A stretch of 64,000 bases of DNA from Myxococcales bacterium (GCA_016794365.1 JAEUKB010000017.1:1-64000); one strand, 5' to 3'. Counted from the first letter of the stretch, positions 9,604 to 18,911 are shown. A program made the numbers and translations. The notes: generated by a model not told the origin, from the letters alone.

Positions 9604-10383
9604 ATGCCAAATCCATCGGTCGCGCTGTACGCTTCGCTGTTCTTGTTGGTGGTTCCGACGCTGTTGTGGCTTGTCAGTCTGCGGATTCGCGATGCGAGCA
9701 TCGTGGATATTTTTTGGGGACTTGGCTTTGTGGGCGTCGCGTGGATCGGCTTTGTGTGGGGCGAAGGAGCGGCTCCGCGCAAGCTCTGGCTGGCTGTTTT
9801 TGCGTCGCTGTGGGGCATTCGGCTGAGCGGATACTTGGCATGGCGAAACCTGGGCAAAGGCGAAGATCCGCGCTATCAAGCAATGCGCAAACGAAACGGA
9901 GACAAGTGGCCGCTGCACAGCTTGTTTGTGGTGTTCTGGCTGCAAGCACTGCTGATTTTTGTGATCTCACTGCCGCTGCAAGTGGCGCTGTCGCAGCTGA
10001 ATCCTCCGTCGCTGGGATTGCTGGATTTTTTGGGAATGGCGCTGGTGCTGTGTGGAACCGGCTGTGAAGCGATTGCGGACTGGCAGCTTGCGATCTGGAA
10101 GCGAAATCCTGCGAACAAAGGACAAGTGATGCAGCAAGGTCTGTGGCGCTACACACGACACCCGAACTACTTTGGCGACTTTGTGGTGTGGTGGGGTCTG
10201 TTTTGCGGTGCGCTGGCGACGCAAGTGGGTGTGTGGACAGTGCTCAGTCCGGTGCTGATGTCGCTGCTGCTCCTGCGGGTGTCGGGGGTTCCGCTTTTGG
10301 AAAAAGCGATGAAAGAACGGCCCGGCTACGCAGAGTATGTCCGTCGGACCAGCGCGTTCTTTCCGCGTCCACCGCGCGACTGA
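9604..10383 (+). CDS. DUF1295 family membrane protein (steroid-reductase/ICMT-like fold)
   Basis: 259 residues with about six membrane segments and the family signature GLWRYTRHPNYFGD near residue 180, followed by a C-terminal GYAEYVRRTSAFFP. DUF1295 proteins belong to the steroid 5-alpha-reductase/isoprenylcysteine methyltransferase fold superfamily, so a membrane redox or methyl-transfer role on a lipid is plausible. It is divergent from the GT87-like gene with an 87-bp gap that must hold both promoters. The TatD gene follows 61 bp later. Confidence 0.85.
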   Translation: MPNPSVALYASLFLLVVPTLLWLVSLRIRDASIVDIFWGLGFVGVAWIGFVWGEGAAPRKLWLAVFASLWGIRLSGYLAWRNLGKGEDPRYQAMRKRNGDKWPLHSLFVVFWLQALLIFVISLPLQVALSQLNPPSLGLLDFLGMALVLCGTGCEAIADWQLAIWKRNPANKGQVMQQGLWRYTRHPNYFGDFVVWWGLFCGALATQVGVWTVLSPVLMSLLLLRVSGVPLLEKAMKERPGYAEYVRRTSAFFPRPPRD

Positions 10384-10444
10384 GCGAAGGGCCCCGAAGA
10401 CGCAAGGGTTTTGAACGGACTCGATCTGGTGTTTACTGCGACGT

Positions 10445-11290
10445 ATGTGGATTGACTCGCACTGTCACCTGGAGCCGGACGACTTTCTGCGTCAGACCGA
10501 TGCAGGCCCGGTCGATGATCGCGATGCGGTGGTTGCGCGCGCACGGCAAGCCCAGGTGAAGCGGTTTGTGGTGATTGGCTCGGGCGGAAGTGAGCGAGAA
10601 GCACGCAACGCGCTGGCCTATGCGACCCGCGATCCCGACATGTTTGCGGCGGTGGGAATCCATCCTCATGACGCGAGCGCAGTGATTTCGCGCAAGCTGC
10701 CCAAAGGCGAAAAGCCGCAGCTGCTCGGGGAAGAGCTGTGGGACGAGATCGCCGCGCTGTCTGCGCATGCGCGGGTGGTGGCGGTGGGGGAAACCGGGCT
10801 CGATTATCACTACAATCACTCGTCTCCCGAGGAACAAGTGACGCTGCTACGGCGGTTTGTGCGACTTGCGCAGACGCTGCACAAGCCGCTGGTGCTGCAC
10901 ATTCGCGATGCCCACGAGCAGGCGATGGACATCTTGGCCGAAGAAGGCGGCAGTCCGGCGGGTGGCGTCGTTCACTGCTTCACGGGCGGACCTGAGCAAG
11001 CGCAGAAGTGGCTGCGGCTTGGCTTTGCGATCTCTCTGTCGGGAATCGTGACGTTTAAGAGCGCAGCGCCGATTCAGGAAGCAGCCAAGCTGGTGCCCAA
11101 AGGTCGTTTGCTGCTCGAGACAGACTGTCCGTATCTGGCGCCCGTTCCGATGCGTGGTCGCCGCAACGAGCCCGCGTTCCTGGTTCACACCGCTGAGTTT
11201 GTGGCACGTCTGCGGGGCGAATCGCAGGCTGAGCTGTCGGAACATACCCGCAGCGCAACCGAACAGACCTTCGGACTACCCGCACAATAA
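10445..11290 (+). CDS. TatD family metal-dependent nuclease
   Basis: 281 residues of the TatD amidohydrolase-like TIM barrel. Metal-binding motifs appear in order: DSHCHL at the N-terminus, GETGLDYHY, HIRDAHEQ, VHCFTGG and LLETDCPYL. The protein is slightly longer than the ~260-residue norm because of an insertion near residues 75-105. TatD proteins are cytoplasmic 3'-5' exonucleases/deoxyribonucleases. It follows the DUF1295 gene on the same strand. A short hairpin followed by six T residues lies about 100 bp downstream. Confidence 0.93.
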   Translation: MWIDSHCHLEPDDFLRQTDAGPVDDRDAVVARARQAQVKRFVVIGSGGSEREARNALAYATRDPDMFAAVGIHPHDASAVISRKLPKGEKPQLLGEELWDEIAALSAHARVVAVGETGLDYHYNHSSPEEQVTLLRRFVRLAQTLHKPLVLHIRDAHEQAMDILAEEGGSPAGGVVHCFTGGPEQAQKWLRLGFAISLSGIVTFKSAAPIQEAAKLVPKGRLLLETDCPYLAPVPMRGRRNEPAFLVHTAEFVARLRGESQAELSEHTRSATEQTFGLPAQ

Positions 11291-11387
11291 AATTATTTTC
11301 CGTCGAGAGCCCTGATGATCGGCGGCGTGCTGGGGTACTTTTTCCCGATGTTTGTGATCCCTGACTTGCGGCATCCATGACGAATGC

Positions 11388-11410
11388 CCAAGGTGACTCT
11401 TGGCTTTTTT
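11388..11410 (+). terminator. Weak intrinsic terminator candidate after the TatD gene
   Basis: CCAAG (11388-11392) pairs with CTTGG (11399-11403) across a 6-nt loop, followed by C and T6 (11405-11410). The stem is only 5 bp. The hairpin ends just before the SD of the next gene, so it could separate TatD transcription from the exporter cassette or act as an attenuator. It also argues against the in-frame ATG at 11384 as the exporter start. Confidence 0.4.
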
Positions 11411-11425
11411 CGGGAAGGATTGGCA

Positions 11426-13315
11426 ATGCAGCACTCGGAAACGGTTCCAGCGACGGAAAAAGAAGCACCAGTTGGTGAGACTCAGTCCGCCACGGAGCAA
11501 GCCCCAGCGACTGCTTCTGCGACGGCTCATGGTCCAGTCCATGCGGCAGCAGATCACGATCACGCGCATGGCGAGCCCTCAGCACATGGACATCACGATG
11601 GACATGAAAGCGGATCGCATGCTGGACACCACGACGATCATCATCATGATCATCCGCCACCGACGGTCAGACTGCGCAAGCTGCTGGGCCAAGAGTCTTC
11701 GGCGCTGTGGGTTGTGCTGGTCTATGCGGCCTTCATCGGTCTGCTCGCGCTGGCGACGCCGGTTGCGGTGCAGGCACTGGTCAACCAAGTCACGTTCGGA
11801 CAGCTTCGACAGCCGCTGCTGGTGCTGACGGTGCTGCTGTTCTTGGTGCTGCTGTTTTCGGGAGCGCTCCGGCTGCTGCAAGCGACGGCGGTGGAACAGA
11901 TTCAGCAGCGACTGTTTGTGCGCTTGGGCAGCGATCTGGCGCTGCTGCTGCCGCGTGTGCTGATCGCGCAGCTTCGCAAGCCGCCGGGGCCACGTCTGGT
12001 CAGTCGCTTCTTTGAAATCATCACGGTTCAGAAGTCGCTTTCAAGCCTGCTTCTCGACGGACTATCGCTGTTTCTACAGAGCTTGATCGGGCTATTGGTG
12101 CTGGGCTTTTATCATCCGCTGCTGCTCGGCTTTGATGTGATCCTGCTGATGGCGATCGCGGTGATTGTGCTCGGGCTGGGACGGGGCGCAGTCAAGACGG
12201 CAGTCCAAGAGTCGCGTGCGAAGTACGCCGTGGCGGACTGGCTGATGGAGCTGGGTACGCACTCGCTGACGCTGCGCGGCGGACGTGGTGCGGACTGGGC
12301 GGCGCAGCGGGCCGATGTGCTGCTCACGCAGTATGTCCATGCGCGACGGCTTAACTTTGCGATCTTGCGACGGCAAATCATCGGTGCGCTGCTGCTACAA
12401 GCGCTGGCCAGCTCGGTGCTGCTCGGACTGGGCGGCATGCTGGTGATTTGGGGTCAGCTTACGATCGGTCAGCTCGTCGCTGCGGAGCTGATCGTAAGCT
12501 CGGTGGTGCTCGGTGTTCTCAAGTTCACCAAGCACATGGAAAGCTACTACGACCTGCTCGCGGGGCTCGACAAGCTGGGCTATTTCGACGATCTCAAAGA
12601 CGAGCGAGAGACGGGCGAAGCGCTGACGCTGCCCGAGCGTCCCGAAGTGCTGGTGCGCAAGGTGTCGGTGTCCGATCCAGACTCACAAGCGAAGCTGCGG
12701 GTTGAAGAGCTGAGCATTCCGACGGGAGCGCGCGTAGCAGTCGTTGGAGGACGGGCCAAAGGTCTGCTCGCGGAAGTGTTGTACGGGCTGCGCGAAGCTG
12801 ATCAGGGTCAGGTGGAGCTGGCCGGGATTCCGGTTCGCACGCTCAGTCTGCCGTCGCTGCGATCGCAAGTGGCGCTGCTGCACGATGATCGCGAAGGCAT
12901 CATCGCGGGCAGCGTCGCGGACAACCTGCGCTTTGCCAAAGAGTCGGTGTCGTTTGCAGAGCTGCGATCGGCGCTACAGACCGCGTCGCTGTGGAATGAT
13001 GTATCATCGCTGCCACAAGGTCTGGATACCCAGCTTTTGAGCGGTGCGCCGTCGTGGTCCACCTCGATGCGCTGGCGGCTGCTGATTGCGCGAATCCTGA
13101 TTCAGCGCCCACGCTTGGTCATCGTCGATGGAGAGATGTCCCTTCCGGCGGATCTGTGGCCGCTGGTTCATGCGGGCAACTGGACGCTTCTTTGGATTGG
13201 TGAAGTCGGTCATCCGATGTTGCATCACTGCTCGAGCGTGTACTGCGTCGAAGACGAACAGTTGCGGAAGGTGGACAGTGCTTCCCATGGCAGCGACGCA
13301 GGAGGCGGACGATGA
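11426..13315 (+). CDS. Type I secretion-like ABC exporter with degenerate ATPase domain and His-rich N-terminus
   Basis: 629 residues from the ATG at 11426, preceded by GGGAAGGA at 11412-11419. After ~40 mixed residues comes a segment with about 15 histidines in 40 positions (HDH, HGHHDGH, HHDDHHHDH types), probably metal-binding. An exporter-type membrane domain follows (roughly residues 90-375), then an ABC ATPase-like domain. Its motifs are degraded: Walker A reads GGRAKGLLAE with no GKS, the Q-loop Gln is His, the signature is LSGAPSW rather than LSGGQ, Walker B is VIVDGEMS without the DE pair, and the switch His is replaced (WIGEVG). ATP hydrolysis therefore looks unlikely. It overlaps the HlyD-like gene by 4 nt. 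Confidence 0.8.
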   Translation: MQHSETVPATEKEAPVGETQSATEQAPATASATAHGPVHAAADHDHAHGEPSAHGHHDGHESGSHAGHHDDHHHDHPPPTVRLRKLLGQESSALWVVLVYAAFIGLLALATPVAVQALVNQVTFGQLRQPLLVLTVLLFLVLLFSGALRLLQATAVEQIQQRLFVRLGSDLALLLPRVLIAQLRKPPGPRLVSRFFEIITVQKSLSSLLLDGLSLFLQSLIGLLVLGFYHPLLLGFDVILLMAIAVIVLGLGRGAVKTAVQESRAKYAVADWLMELGTHSLTLRGGRGADWAAQRADVLLTQYVHARRLNFAILRRQIIGALLLQALASSVLLGLGGMLVIWGQLTIGQLVAAELIVSSVVLGVLKFTKHMESYYDLLAGLDKLGYFDDLKDERETGEALTLPERPEVLVRKVSVSDPDSQAKLRVEELSIPTGARVAVVGGRAKGLLAEVLYGLREADQGQVELAGIPVRTLSLPSLRSQVALLHDDREGIIAGSVADNLRFAKESVSFAELRSALQTASLWNDVSSLPQGLDTQLLSGAPSWSTSMRWRLLIARILIQRPRLVIVDGEMSLPADLWPLVHAGNWTLLWIGEVGHPMLHHCSSVYCVEDEQLRKVDSASHGSDAGGGR

Positions 13316-14634
13316 AATCGCCACGACAAGAGCTTTCCGCCATGGCGATGGTGCGCTCGGCTCAGTCGGCACAACACGTCGCAGTGGTTCTGACGGGACT
13401 TTTGCTGATGGCAGGCATCGTGATGCTGCTTTTGCCGTGGCAGCAGAACGTCTCGGGATCGGGGCGAGTGGTTGCGTATTCTCCGACGCAGCGGCCTCAG
13501 AACATCGAAGCACCGATCGAAGGTCGCGTGGTGCGCTTCTTCGTCCATGAAGGCTCGCAGGTTGAAGCGGGAGATCCGATCGCTGAGATTTCCGACAACG
13601 ATCCGTCGCTGATGATGCGACTTCGAGAAGAGCGCGATGCAGTGAGAGAGCGTCAAGAAGCGGCGCGCGCACGGCTGGGTTCTCTCGATGATCGCATTGC
13701 CAACCTGTCGGGATCTCGTCGAGCAGCGATGTCAGCGGCTTCATCCCGAACCCGAATGGCAAAAGAGCGACTAGCGGGTGCAGAACAGTCACTGGCAGCG
13801 ACGGAAGCGACGCAGAAAACAGCGCAGCTTAACCTGACCCGGCAGCAAGGACTGTTTGAAAAAGGGCTCAGCTCGACGCGGGCGCTGGAGCTTTCGGATC
13901 TGGAAGCGGTGCGCACGCGGACCGAGGTGGATCGCGCACGCGCGACGTATGCAGCGGCGAAGAGCGAGCTGCTGGCGCTGCGTCAAGATGAGCTGCGGGT
14001 GGGAACCGATGCGTCGGCGCTCCTCGAAGATGTCAAAGCAGCCCGGGCGTCAGCGCTTGGAGAGATTGCCAATGCGACGGCAGAGCTGGCTCGTATCGAG
14101 GTTCGACTGGCGCGGCAAGCGTCTCAAGCGGTGAAGGCTCCGGCGAAAGGAACGATCCTGCGACTGCTGCAAGGTCTGGGCGGCGACATGGTCAAAGCGG
14201 GCGATCCGCTGGCGACGCTGGTTCCCGATACCGATGCGCGCGCGGTCGAGCTGTGGCTGGACGGCAACGATGTCCCGCTGGTGGCCAAAGGTCAGTCGGT
14301 GCGGCTCCAGTTCGAGGGCTGGCCCGCCGTTCAGTTCGTCGGCTGGCCGTCGGTGGCGATCGGAACCTTTCCCGGCAAAGTCGTTGTCATCGACGCGACG
14401 GACAACGGCAAAGGCAAGTTTCGTGTGCTGATCATTCCAGACGAAACAGCCTCGGATCGCGATCGCTGGCCGAGCAAGAGCTATCTGCGTCAAGGTGTGC
14501 GCGTAAACGGCTGGGTGCTGCTGTCGAGGGTGCGCATCGGGTACGAGCTGTGGCGACAGTTTAACGGCTTCCCTCCGGTCATCGCTCCGAGTGAGCCCGG
14601 TGCAAGCGGTTCCGACGGCAAAGGAGGCAAGTGA
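13312..14634 (+). CDS. HlyD-like membrane fusion (periplasmic adaptor) protein
   Basis: 440 residues. One membrane helix lies at about 23-45, followed by a barrel-sandwich start typical of HlyD/EmrA adaptors (NIEAPIEGRVVRFFVHEGSQVEAGDPIAEI). A long coiled coil rich in Ala/Glu/Arg spans about 105-270, then the second lipoyl half (VKAPAKGTILRLLQGLGGDMVKAGDPL) and a beta-barrel tail. In type I systems this protein bridges the inner-membrane exporter and a TolC channel. It starts inside the exporter gene's end (ATGA overlap), implying translational coupling, and its stop touches the TolC-like start. Confidence 0.87.
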   Translation: MKSPRQELSAMAMVRSAQSAQHVAVVLTGLLLMAGIVMLLLPWQQNVSGSGRVVAYSPTQRPQNIEAPIEGRVVRFFVHEGSQVEAGDPIAEISDNDPSLMMRLREERDAVRERQEAARARLGSLDDRIANLSGSRRAAMSAASSRTRMAKERLAGAEQSLAATEATQKTAQLNLTRQQGLFEKGLSSTRALELSDLEAVRTRTEVDRARATYAAAKSELLALRQDELRVGTDASALLEDVKAARASALGEIANATAELARIEVRLARQASQAVKAPAKGTILRLLQGLGGDMVKAGDPLATLVPDTDARAVELWLDGNDVPLVAKGQSVRLQFEGWPAVQFVGWPSVAIGTFPGKVVVIDATDNGKGKFRVLIIPDETASDRDRWPSKSYLRQGVRVNGWVLLSRVRIGYELWRQFNGFPPVIAPSEPGASGSDGKGGK

Positions 14635-16079
14635 TGCGACGACAGAAGCCATCTTGGCGGATGTGGGCGCTGTGGATTGGCTGCCTTCTGTTGGGACTTA
14701 CGCAGCGAGGACTGGCAGACGAAGGTTCGTCTCAGCCCGACGGAACGCTGCTGCTGCCGGAAGTGCTGGAGTCGATTCGTCGAGCCTATCCGCAGGTGCT
14801 GGCGGCGCTGGCGGATCAGCGCTCAGCACAGGCAGAGCTACAGACGGCGCGCGGCGGCTTCGATCCGATCCTCAAGCTCAAAGGGGATACATCGCCGTTT
14901 GGCAACTATCGCAACGGTCGCGTCGATGTGTATCTGGAACAGCCGACGCCAATCTGGGGCGCATCGGCCTTTGCGGGCTATCGGGTTTCGATCGGGGACT
15001 TTGCGGACTACGACGGCAAGCTGGTGACGAACAACTACGGAGAAATTCGCGCGGGACTCGCGGTGCCACTGCTGCGCAATGGTCCGATCGATCGTCGTCG
15101 TGCGACGCTGCGGCGGGCGGAAGCGTCGGTCCAAGTCGCGGATGCGTCGCTGGGCGAAGCCAGGCTGCAAGCGCTGCGAGCGGGAAGCAGTCGCTATATC
15201 GACTGGGTTGGAGCGGGGCTGCGACGACAGATTGCGACAGCACTGCTTGACTTGGCCAAGCGTCGGGATGAAGCGCTGGCGGTTCGGGTGCAGCGTGGTG
15301 ACATGCCACAGATCGAGCGCGTCGATAACCAGCGTGCGCTGTGGCAGCGTCAGGGACTGCTGGTATCGGCGCAGCGCTCACTCGAGTTTGCTGCGCTGGA
15401 ACTATCGCTGTTCGTGCGGGATGGCGCGGGCCTGCCGGTGGTGGTACGCGAAGGACGACTTCCCAAAGATCTGCCGCTTCCCGATCGCACCGACTACGGC
15501 CAGCCAGAGCGCGTCGCGGCGGACAAAAAGCTGGCGCTCGAGCAGCGTCCCGAGCTTCGTCGTCTGGAACAGCAGCGCAAGCAGCTAGAGATCGAGCGTG
15601 ACTTGGTCAAAAACCAGCTCTGGCCCAGCGCGGATCTGTCGGCGGCGGTGTCTCAAGACTTTGGTCCGCCGGGATATCCGCGCGACAAGACCGTGCTCGA
15701 TCTGTCGCTGAACGTGGACATTCCGACGCTAAACCGAGCGGCGCGCGGGCGACTTCAGCAAGCGGAAGCTGCGCTGCAAAAGTTTTCGGCGCAGCAGCGG
15801 TTTCTGATTGATCGCATTCAGACGGAAGTGGCGGATGTTCACTCGCAGCTTGAGCAAGCAGTGCGTCGCGTCGAGCTGGCCAAACGCGAGTTTGAGCTGG
15901 CCAAGCAAGTCGAAGAAGCAGAGCGCGCCAAGTTCGAGCTGGGAGACAGCACGCTCCTGTCGGTGAACCTGCGCGAGCAAGCGACCTTTGATGCGGCGAT
16001 TCGTCAGGTTGACTCGCTGATCGAGTATCATCGCGCGCGGGTTTCCTATCAGGCAATCTTGGGCAGCGACGGACCGTGA
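14634..16079 (+). CDS. TolC-like outer membrane efflux channel protein
   Basis: 481 residues with a signal peptide (about 1-28, ending GLA) and two long Ala/Gln/Arg-rich helical stretches separated by strand segments, as in outer membrane efflux proteins. The ATG at 14634 was preferred over GTG 14631 because AAGGAGG at 14621-14627 then has a 6-nt spacer. The start overlaps the previous stop by one base (TGATG). As the third gene of the cassette it should supply the outer-membrane conduit. Confidence 0.85.
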   Translation: MRRQKPSWRMWALWIGCLLLGLTQRGLADEGSSQPDGTLLLPEVLESIRRAYPQVLAALADQRSAQAELQTARGGFDPILKLKGDTSPFGNYRNGRVDVYLEQPTPIWGASAFAGYRVSIGDFADYDGKLVTNNYGEIRAGLAVPLLRNGPIDRRRATLRRAEASVQVADASLGEARLQALRAGSSRYIDWVGAGLRRQIATALLDLAKRRDEALAVRVQRGDMPQIERVDNQRALWQRQGLLVSAQRSLEFAALELSLFVRDGAGLPVVVREGRLPKDLPLPDRTDYGQPERVAADKKLALEQRPELRRLEQQRKQLEIERDLVKNQLWPSADLSAAVSQDFGPPGYPRDKTVLDLSLNVDIPTLNRAARGRLQQAEAALQKFSAQQRFLIDRIQTEVADVHSQLEQAVRRVELAKREFELAKQVEEAERAKFELGDSTLLSVNLREQATFDAAIRQVDSLIEYHRARVSYQAILGSDGP

Positions 16080-17272
16080 GTGTGAATGTGAAGCACGCTC
16101 GATTCGGTGCTGCGCCATCGCTGCGACCAGCACGCCAAGCGAGAAACGCAGTGATGGGACTTCTGTGCGGACTGCTGCTCGGAAGCTGTCAGCCCAAGCC
16201 CAGCGTGGCTCCGGTTCCACCCCTTTTGCTGACGGTTGAGCAAGCGCGAGCGCTCGTGTCGCTCTCGATGGAATGCGTGGACAAGCCGTGGCCGAACAAG
16301 CCCGGACATATCCTCGACGGAGAATCGACGATCAAAGCACCAATGGAGCTGACGCCCGCGTTTTACGGCTGCTTTGACTGGCACTCTGCGGTCCACGGAC
16401 ACTGGGCGATGGTTCGGGTGCTATCTCTGTTTCCGTCGCTGCCAGAGTCGGTCGAGCTTCGCAGCAAGCTCAGCGCACACCTGCATCCCGATCGCTTGAA
16501 GCAAGAAGTCGCGTTCTTTTCCGCCGATCGCAACCGCACCTTTGAGCGTCCCTACGGAATCGGCTGGCTGCTGCGTCTCTCGGCAGAGCTTCACACGCTG
16601 TCTGTGCGCGATGACGATGCGAAGCGCTGGCTTGCTGCGCTGCGTCCGTTGACCGAGCTGCTTCAGACGCGACTATCGGACTACCTGCTGCGACTGAGCG
16701 TTCCGGTTCGCTCGGGAACCCACGACAACACCGCGTACGCGATGATCCATGCGTGGGACTATGCACAAGCCACGCAAAATGAAGCCTTTTTGAGGCTTCT
16801 TATGGAGCGCGCGCTCACGTTTTATCGCACCGATCGTCTCTGTCCCGCCGCATATGAACCGTCGGGAGAAGACTTCATCTCGCCTTGTCTGGTGGAAGCG
16901 GACTTGATGCGACGTGTCCTTTCGCCACAAGACTTTGCACGCTGGCTCCACACGTTTTTGCCGGACTGGGAATCGCCCGAGCTTGCGCGGCTCCGTTCCC
17001 CGGTGGAAGTGCGCGATCTGAAAGATCCACGGATCGGACACTTGATTGGGCTGTCGTTTCAGCGTGCCGCTGCATTTCGCGGTGTGGCGACGGCGCTTCG
17101 TGCGCAGCCAGCGCTTGCGCAGAAGCTGTCTGTGTTTGCGGAGCGACACACCCAGACCGCGCTCGCGCAGATCAAAGACTCGGGATACGGCGGAACGCAC
17201 TGGCTGGCATCGTTCGCGCTGTACCTTCTGACCGATGTCGGGATCGAGCCGCAGCGAAAGCCGTCGCGATAA
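16076..17272 (+). CDS. DUF2891 family lipoprotein
   Basis: 398 residues starting at GTG 16076, which overlaps the preceding stop (GTGA). A signal sequence ends in lipobox LGSC, so it is probably lipid-anchored. The body shows the DUF2891 pattern: YGCFDWHSAVHGHWAMVR early, a central RPYGIGWLLRL segment, SGTHDNTAYAM, and a C-terminal GGTHWLASFALYLLT. DUF2891 proteins look like alpha/alpha-barrel, glycosidase-type folds but have no established activity. Being the fourth gene of the exporter cassette suggests a link to it, but most homologues are expected to stand elsewhere, so this is weak inference. Confidence 0.8.
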   Translation: MSVNVKHARFGAAPSLRPARQARNAVMGLLCGLLLGSCQPKPSVAPVPPLLLTVEQARALVSLSMECVDKPWPNKPGHILDGESTIKAPMELTPAFYGCFDWHSAVHGHWAMVRVLSLFPSLPESVELRSKLSAHLHPDRLKQEVAFFSADRNRTFERPYGIGWLLRLSAELHTLSVRDDDAKRWLAALRPLTELLQTRLSDYLLRLSVPVRSGTHDNTAYAMIHAWDYAQATQNEAFLRLLMERALTFYRTDRLCPAAYEPSGEDFISPCLVEADLMRRVLSPQDFARWLHTFLPDWESPELARLRSPVEVRDLKDPRIGHLIGLSFQRAAAFRGVATALRAQPALAQKLSVFAERHTQTALAQIKDSGYGGTHWLASFALYLLTDVGIEPQRKPSR

Positions 17273-17305
17273 CGCGCGCCAGCTTCCTATCGCAGCGGGT
17301 GCCAG

Positions 17306-18103
17306 CTACTGCCGGGAAACCTGACGCAGTCCGTCGAGAAATCGTACCAAAATGCTTCCACGCAGCACGCTCTCGATCTTGCCGCGACCCCACTTGGGAT
17401 GCGCAATGATCTGTCCCGGCTTGAAGTTGTCGCGCGGATCAAACGCCGGAGCCGTCTTCGCATCGAGCAGCTCTTTTTCCAGCAAAAGTCGCTCTTTGGT
17501 TGCTTTGTCGTTCTTTGCTGCGCCGCTGCGACCCGACGCAACCGGCGTGCTCTTCGGGGCTGGCGCATCACTGGTCGATCCTCGAGCGGGCTCGGTGCGA
17601 TAGCCATGTCGGCTCTTACAGAACGTACAGATGACCTGCTTGGGTAGGTCATCCAGCACCGCAACGATGTCGTGTGCGCGCAGCTCTTTGCACTTGCCAC
17701 ACCACGCTTCGACCTCGCTGCCCACTGCGTACTTGAGCTTGGTCTTGGGCTTGGCCTGTGTCGCGCCATACGACGAGACCGCTTGCGGACGAGACAGCAA
17801 AAACGGCTGCCCGGCATCCGCTGCTTTTTCGACCGGACGACCCGACACCTGCTGGGCCAAGCGCGAGGACTGTCGCCGCAGATCCGTCAAAAATCGACCG
17901 ATGCTTCGCTCCAGCGCTTGGTGTTCTTCTTCAGAAGCCTGCGCGAGCAGCTCTTCGTAGCGCTTCACCAGCGGTGGGATCAGCGGACCAGCGGCGTACT
18001 GCTTTTGGCGCTCTCCGCTTTCGATGGCAGCATCCACCACGTCCTGAACGTGGAAAATATCGTCTTTGAGCTTCTTGATGACTAAAGAGCGATCGTCGGA
18101 CAC
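17306..18103 (-). CDS. Conserved unknown protein with zinc ribbon and C-terminal CarD/RID-like tail
   Basis: About 265 residues. The N half is helical and charged (KKLKDDIFHVQDVVDAAIESG). The middle has a CGKC...CTFC pair, a treble-clef or zinc-ribbon pattern. A low-complexity linker leads to a tail reading FKPGQIIAHPKWGRGKIESV...ILVRFLDG, like small SH3/RID-type modules that touch RNA polymerase or DNA. The GTG at 18103 is chosen for its upstream GGGAGA; ATG 18118 and GTG 18139 are alternatives. A transcription-related role is only a suggestion. It converges with the DUF2891 gene. Confidence 0.6.
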   Translation of the reverse strand: MSDDRSLVIKKLKDDIFHVQDVVDAAIESGERQKQYAAGPLIPPLVKRYEELLAQASEEEHQALERSIGRFLTDLRRQSSRLAQQVSGRPVEKAADAGQPFLLSRPQAVSSYGATQAKPKTKLKYAVGSEVEAWCGKCKELRAHDIVAVLDDLPKQVICTFCKSRHGYRTEPARGSTSDAPAPKSTPVASGRSGAAKNDKATKERLLLEKELLDAKTAPAFDPRDNFKPGQIIAHPKWGRGKIESVLRGSILVRFLDGLRQVSRQ

Positions 18104-18273
18104 GACTATTTCTCCCATTTGGGTGGCGAATATTATCACAAGCGACCGCTCGGCAAGTTCAAACCGACGGAAGAGACAGTCCCTTCACCAGTTGGCGACG
18201 ATTCAGCGACGAAATTGTTTGGCTGCGACGAAGGCGAAGTGTGCAACGGATACGCGTGCTTGCCAGCGCGCAC

Positions 18274-18687
18274 CTAACCAAAGCTGTGAAGTTTTCCGTC
18301 GGTCAGGAAGTGGACCAGCTCTGCTTCGCTGTTGCCGACCAAGATGGAATAGCCGTCTTCTTTGGTGTGCTGACTGACCTGACGAACGCCCGAGGCCGAA
18401 CGAACCAAGATGCCGCAGCGTCGAAACCCGCGAAAAAGCTGGGGCCTGATGCGGCGCATGACTCCTTCAAACTTGGGATCACTTCGTCCGGGCGATCGAC
18501 GCAGATCGACGAGCAGACAGAATGTCGGACGCTGCATCCGATCAAGCACCCGAAACAGCGCTTGGTAGGAACCATCGATGTCTTCGAGTTCTTTGAACTC
18601 TTCGCTGGTTCGTGTGACTCGCAAGATACCCAACATCGAGTCGCGATCAGCGATCAGGTACTGGTTGCGAAAGATCTCCACAAGCAC
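18274..18687 (-). CDS. Small conserved unknown protein (STAS-like size)
   Basis: About 138 residues with alternating strand/helix character: GILRVTRTSEEFKELEDI, then LLVDLRRSPGRSDPKFE, and GFRRCGILVRSASGVRQVSQH. It has no signal peptide or membrane segment. The size and beta-alpha pattern recall STAS/SpoIIAA-like proteins that register an acidic 'LLVD' strand, but this is not a firm match. The start is uncertain: GTG 18687 gives a compact protein, GTG 18681 is close behind, and a longer Cys-rich N-terminus up to 18756 is possible. It lies 170 bp upstream of the zinc-ribbon gene on the same strand. Confidence 0.5.
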   Translation of the reverse strand: MLVEIFRNQYLIADRDSMLGILRVTRTSEEFKELEDIDGSYQALFRVLDRMQRPTFCLLVDLRRSPGRSDPKFEGVMRRIRPQLFRGFRRCGILVRSASGVRQVSQHTKEDGYSILVGNSEAELVHFLTDGKLHSFG

Positions 18688-18871
18688 AGGGTCATTATCG
18701 CCGGGAATCAGGGATGAAGCAGCGCAAGAACAGAGTCCCTGAACGCGGGCACACAAGCGGACACGCTGGCGACGGATGAAGCAGATCTACGAAATCCAAC
18801 GGTAGACAGAGCCAAAGATGCGACAAGTCGGGATGATACAAACGATGCTATGTGATTCATAAAACTGATAC

Positions 18872-18910
18872 TTGATGCCAAAAAACCATCTGTTTATAAG
18901 ATGGATTCAT
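18872..18910 (+). promoter_or_regulatory. LysR gene promoter with embedded dyad (ATC-N9-GAT)
   Basis: CCATCT (18886-18891) and AGATGG (18899-18904) form a perfect 6-bp inverted repeat with a 7-bp spacer. It contains ATC-N9-GAT and T-N11-A, the core recognised by LysR-type regulators. A candidate -35 TTGATG (18872-18877) and -10 TATAAG (18896-18901) are 18 bp apart, with the -10 inside the dyad, so binding would block the promoter. Predicted transcription start is within a few bases of the ATG at 18912. GATTCAT also occurs at 18854-18860 and 18904-18910. Confidence 0.55.
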
Positions 18911-18911
18911 C

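Noticed and set aside
9517..9945. N-terminal extension of the GT87-like protein
   Set aside because: Upstream codons encode basic, non-hydrophobic sequence antisense to the DUF1295 gene; the ATG at 9516 fits better.
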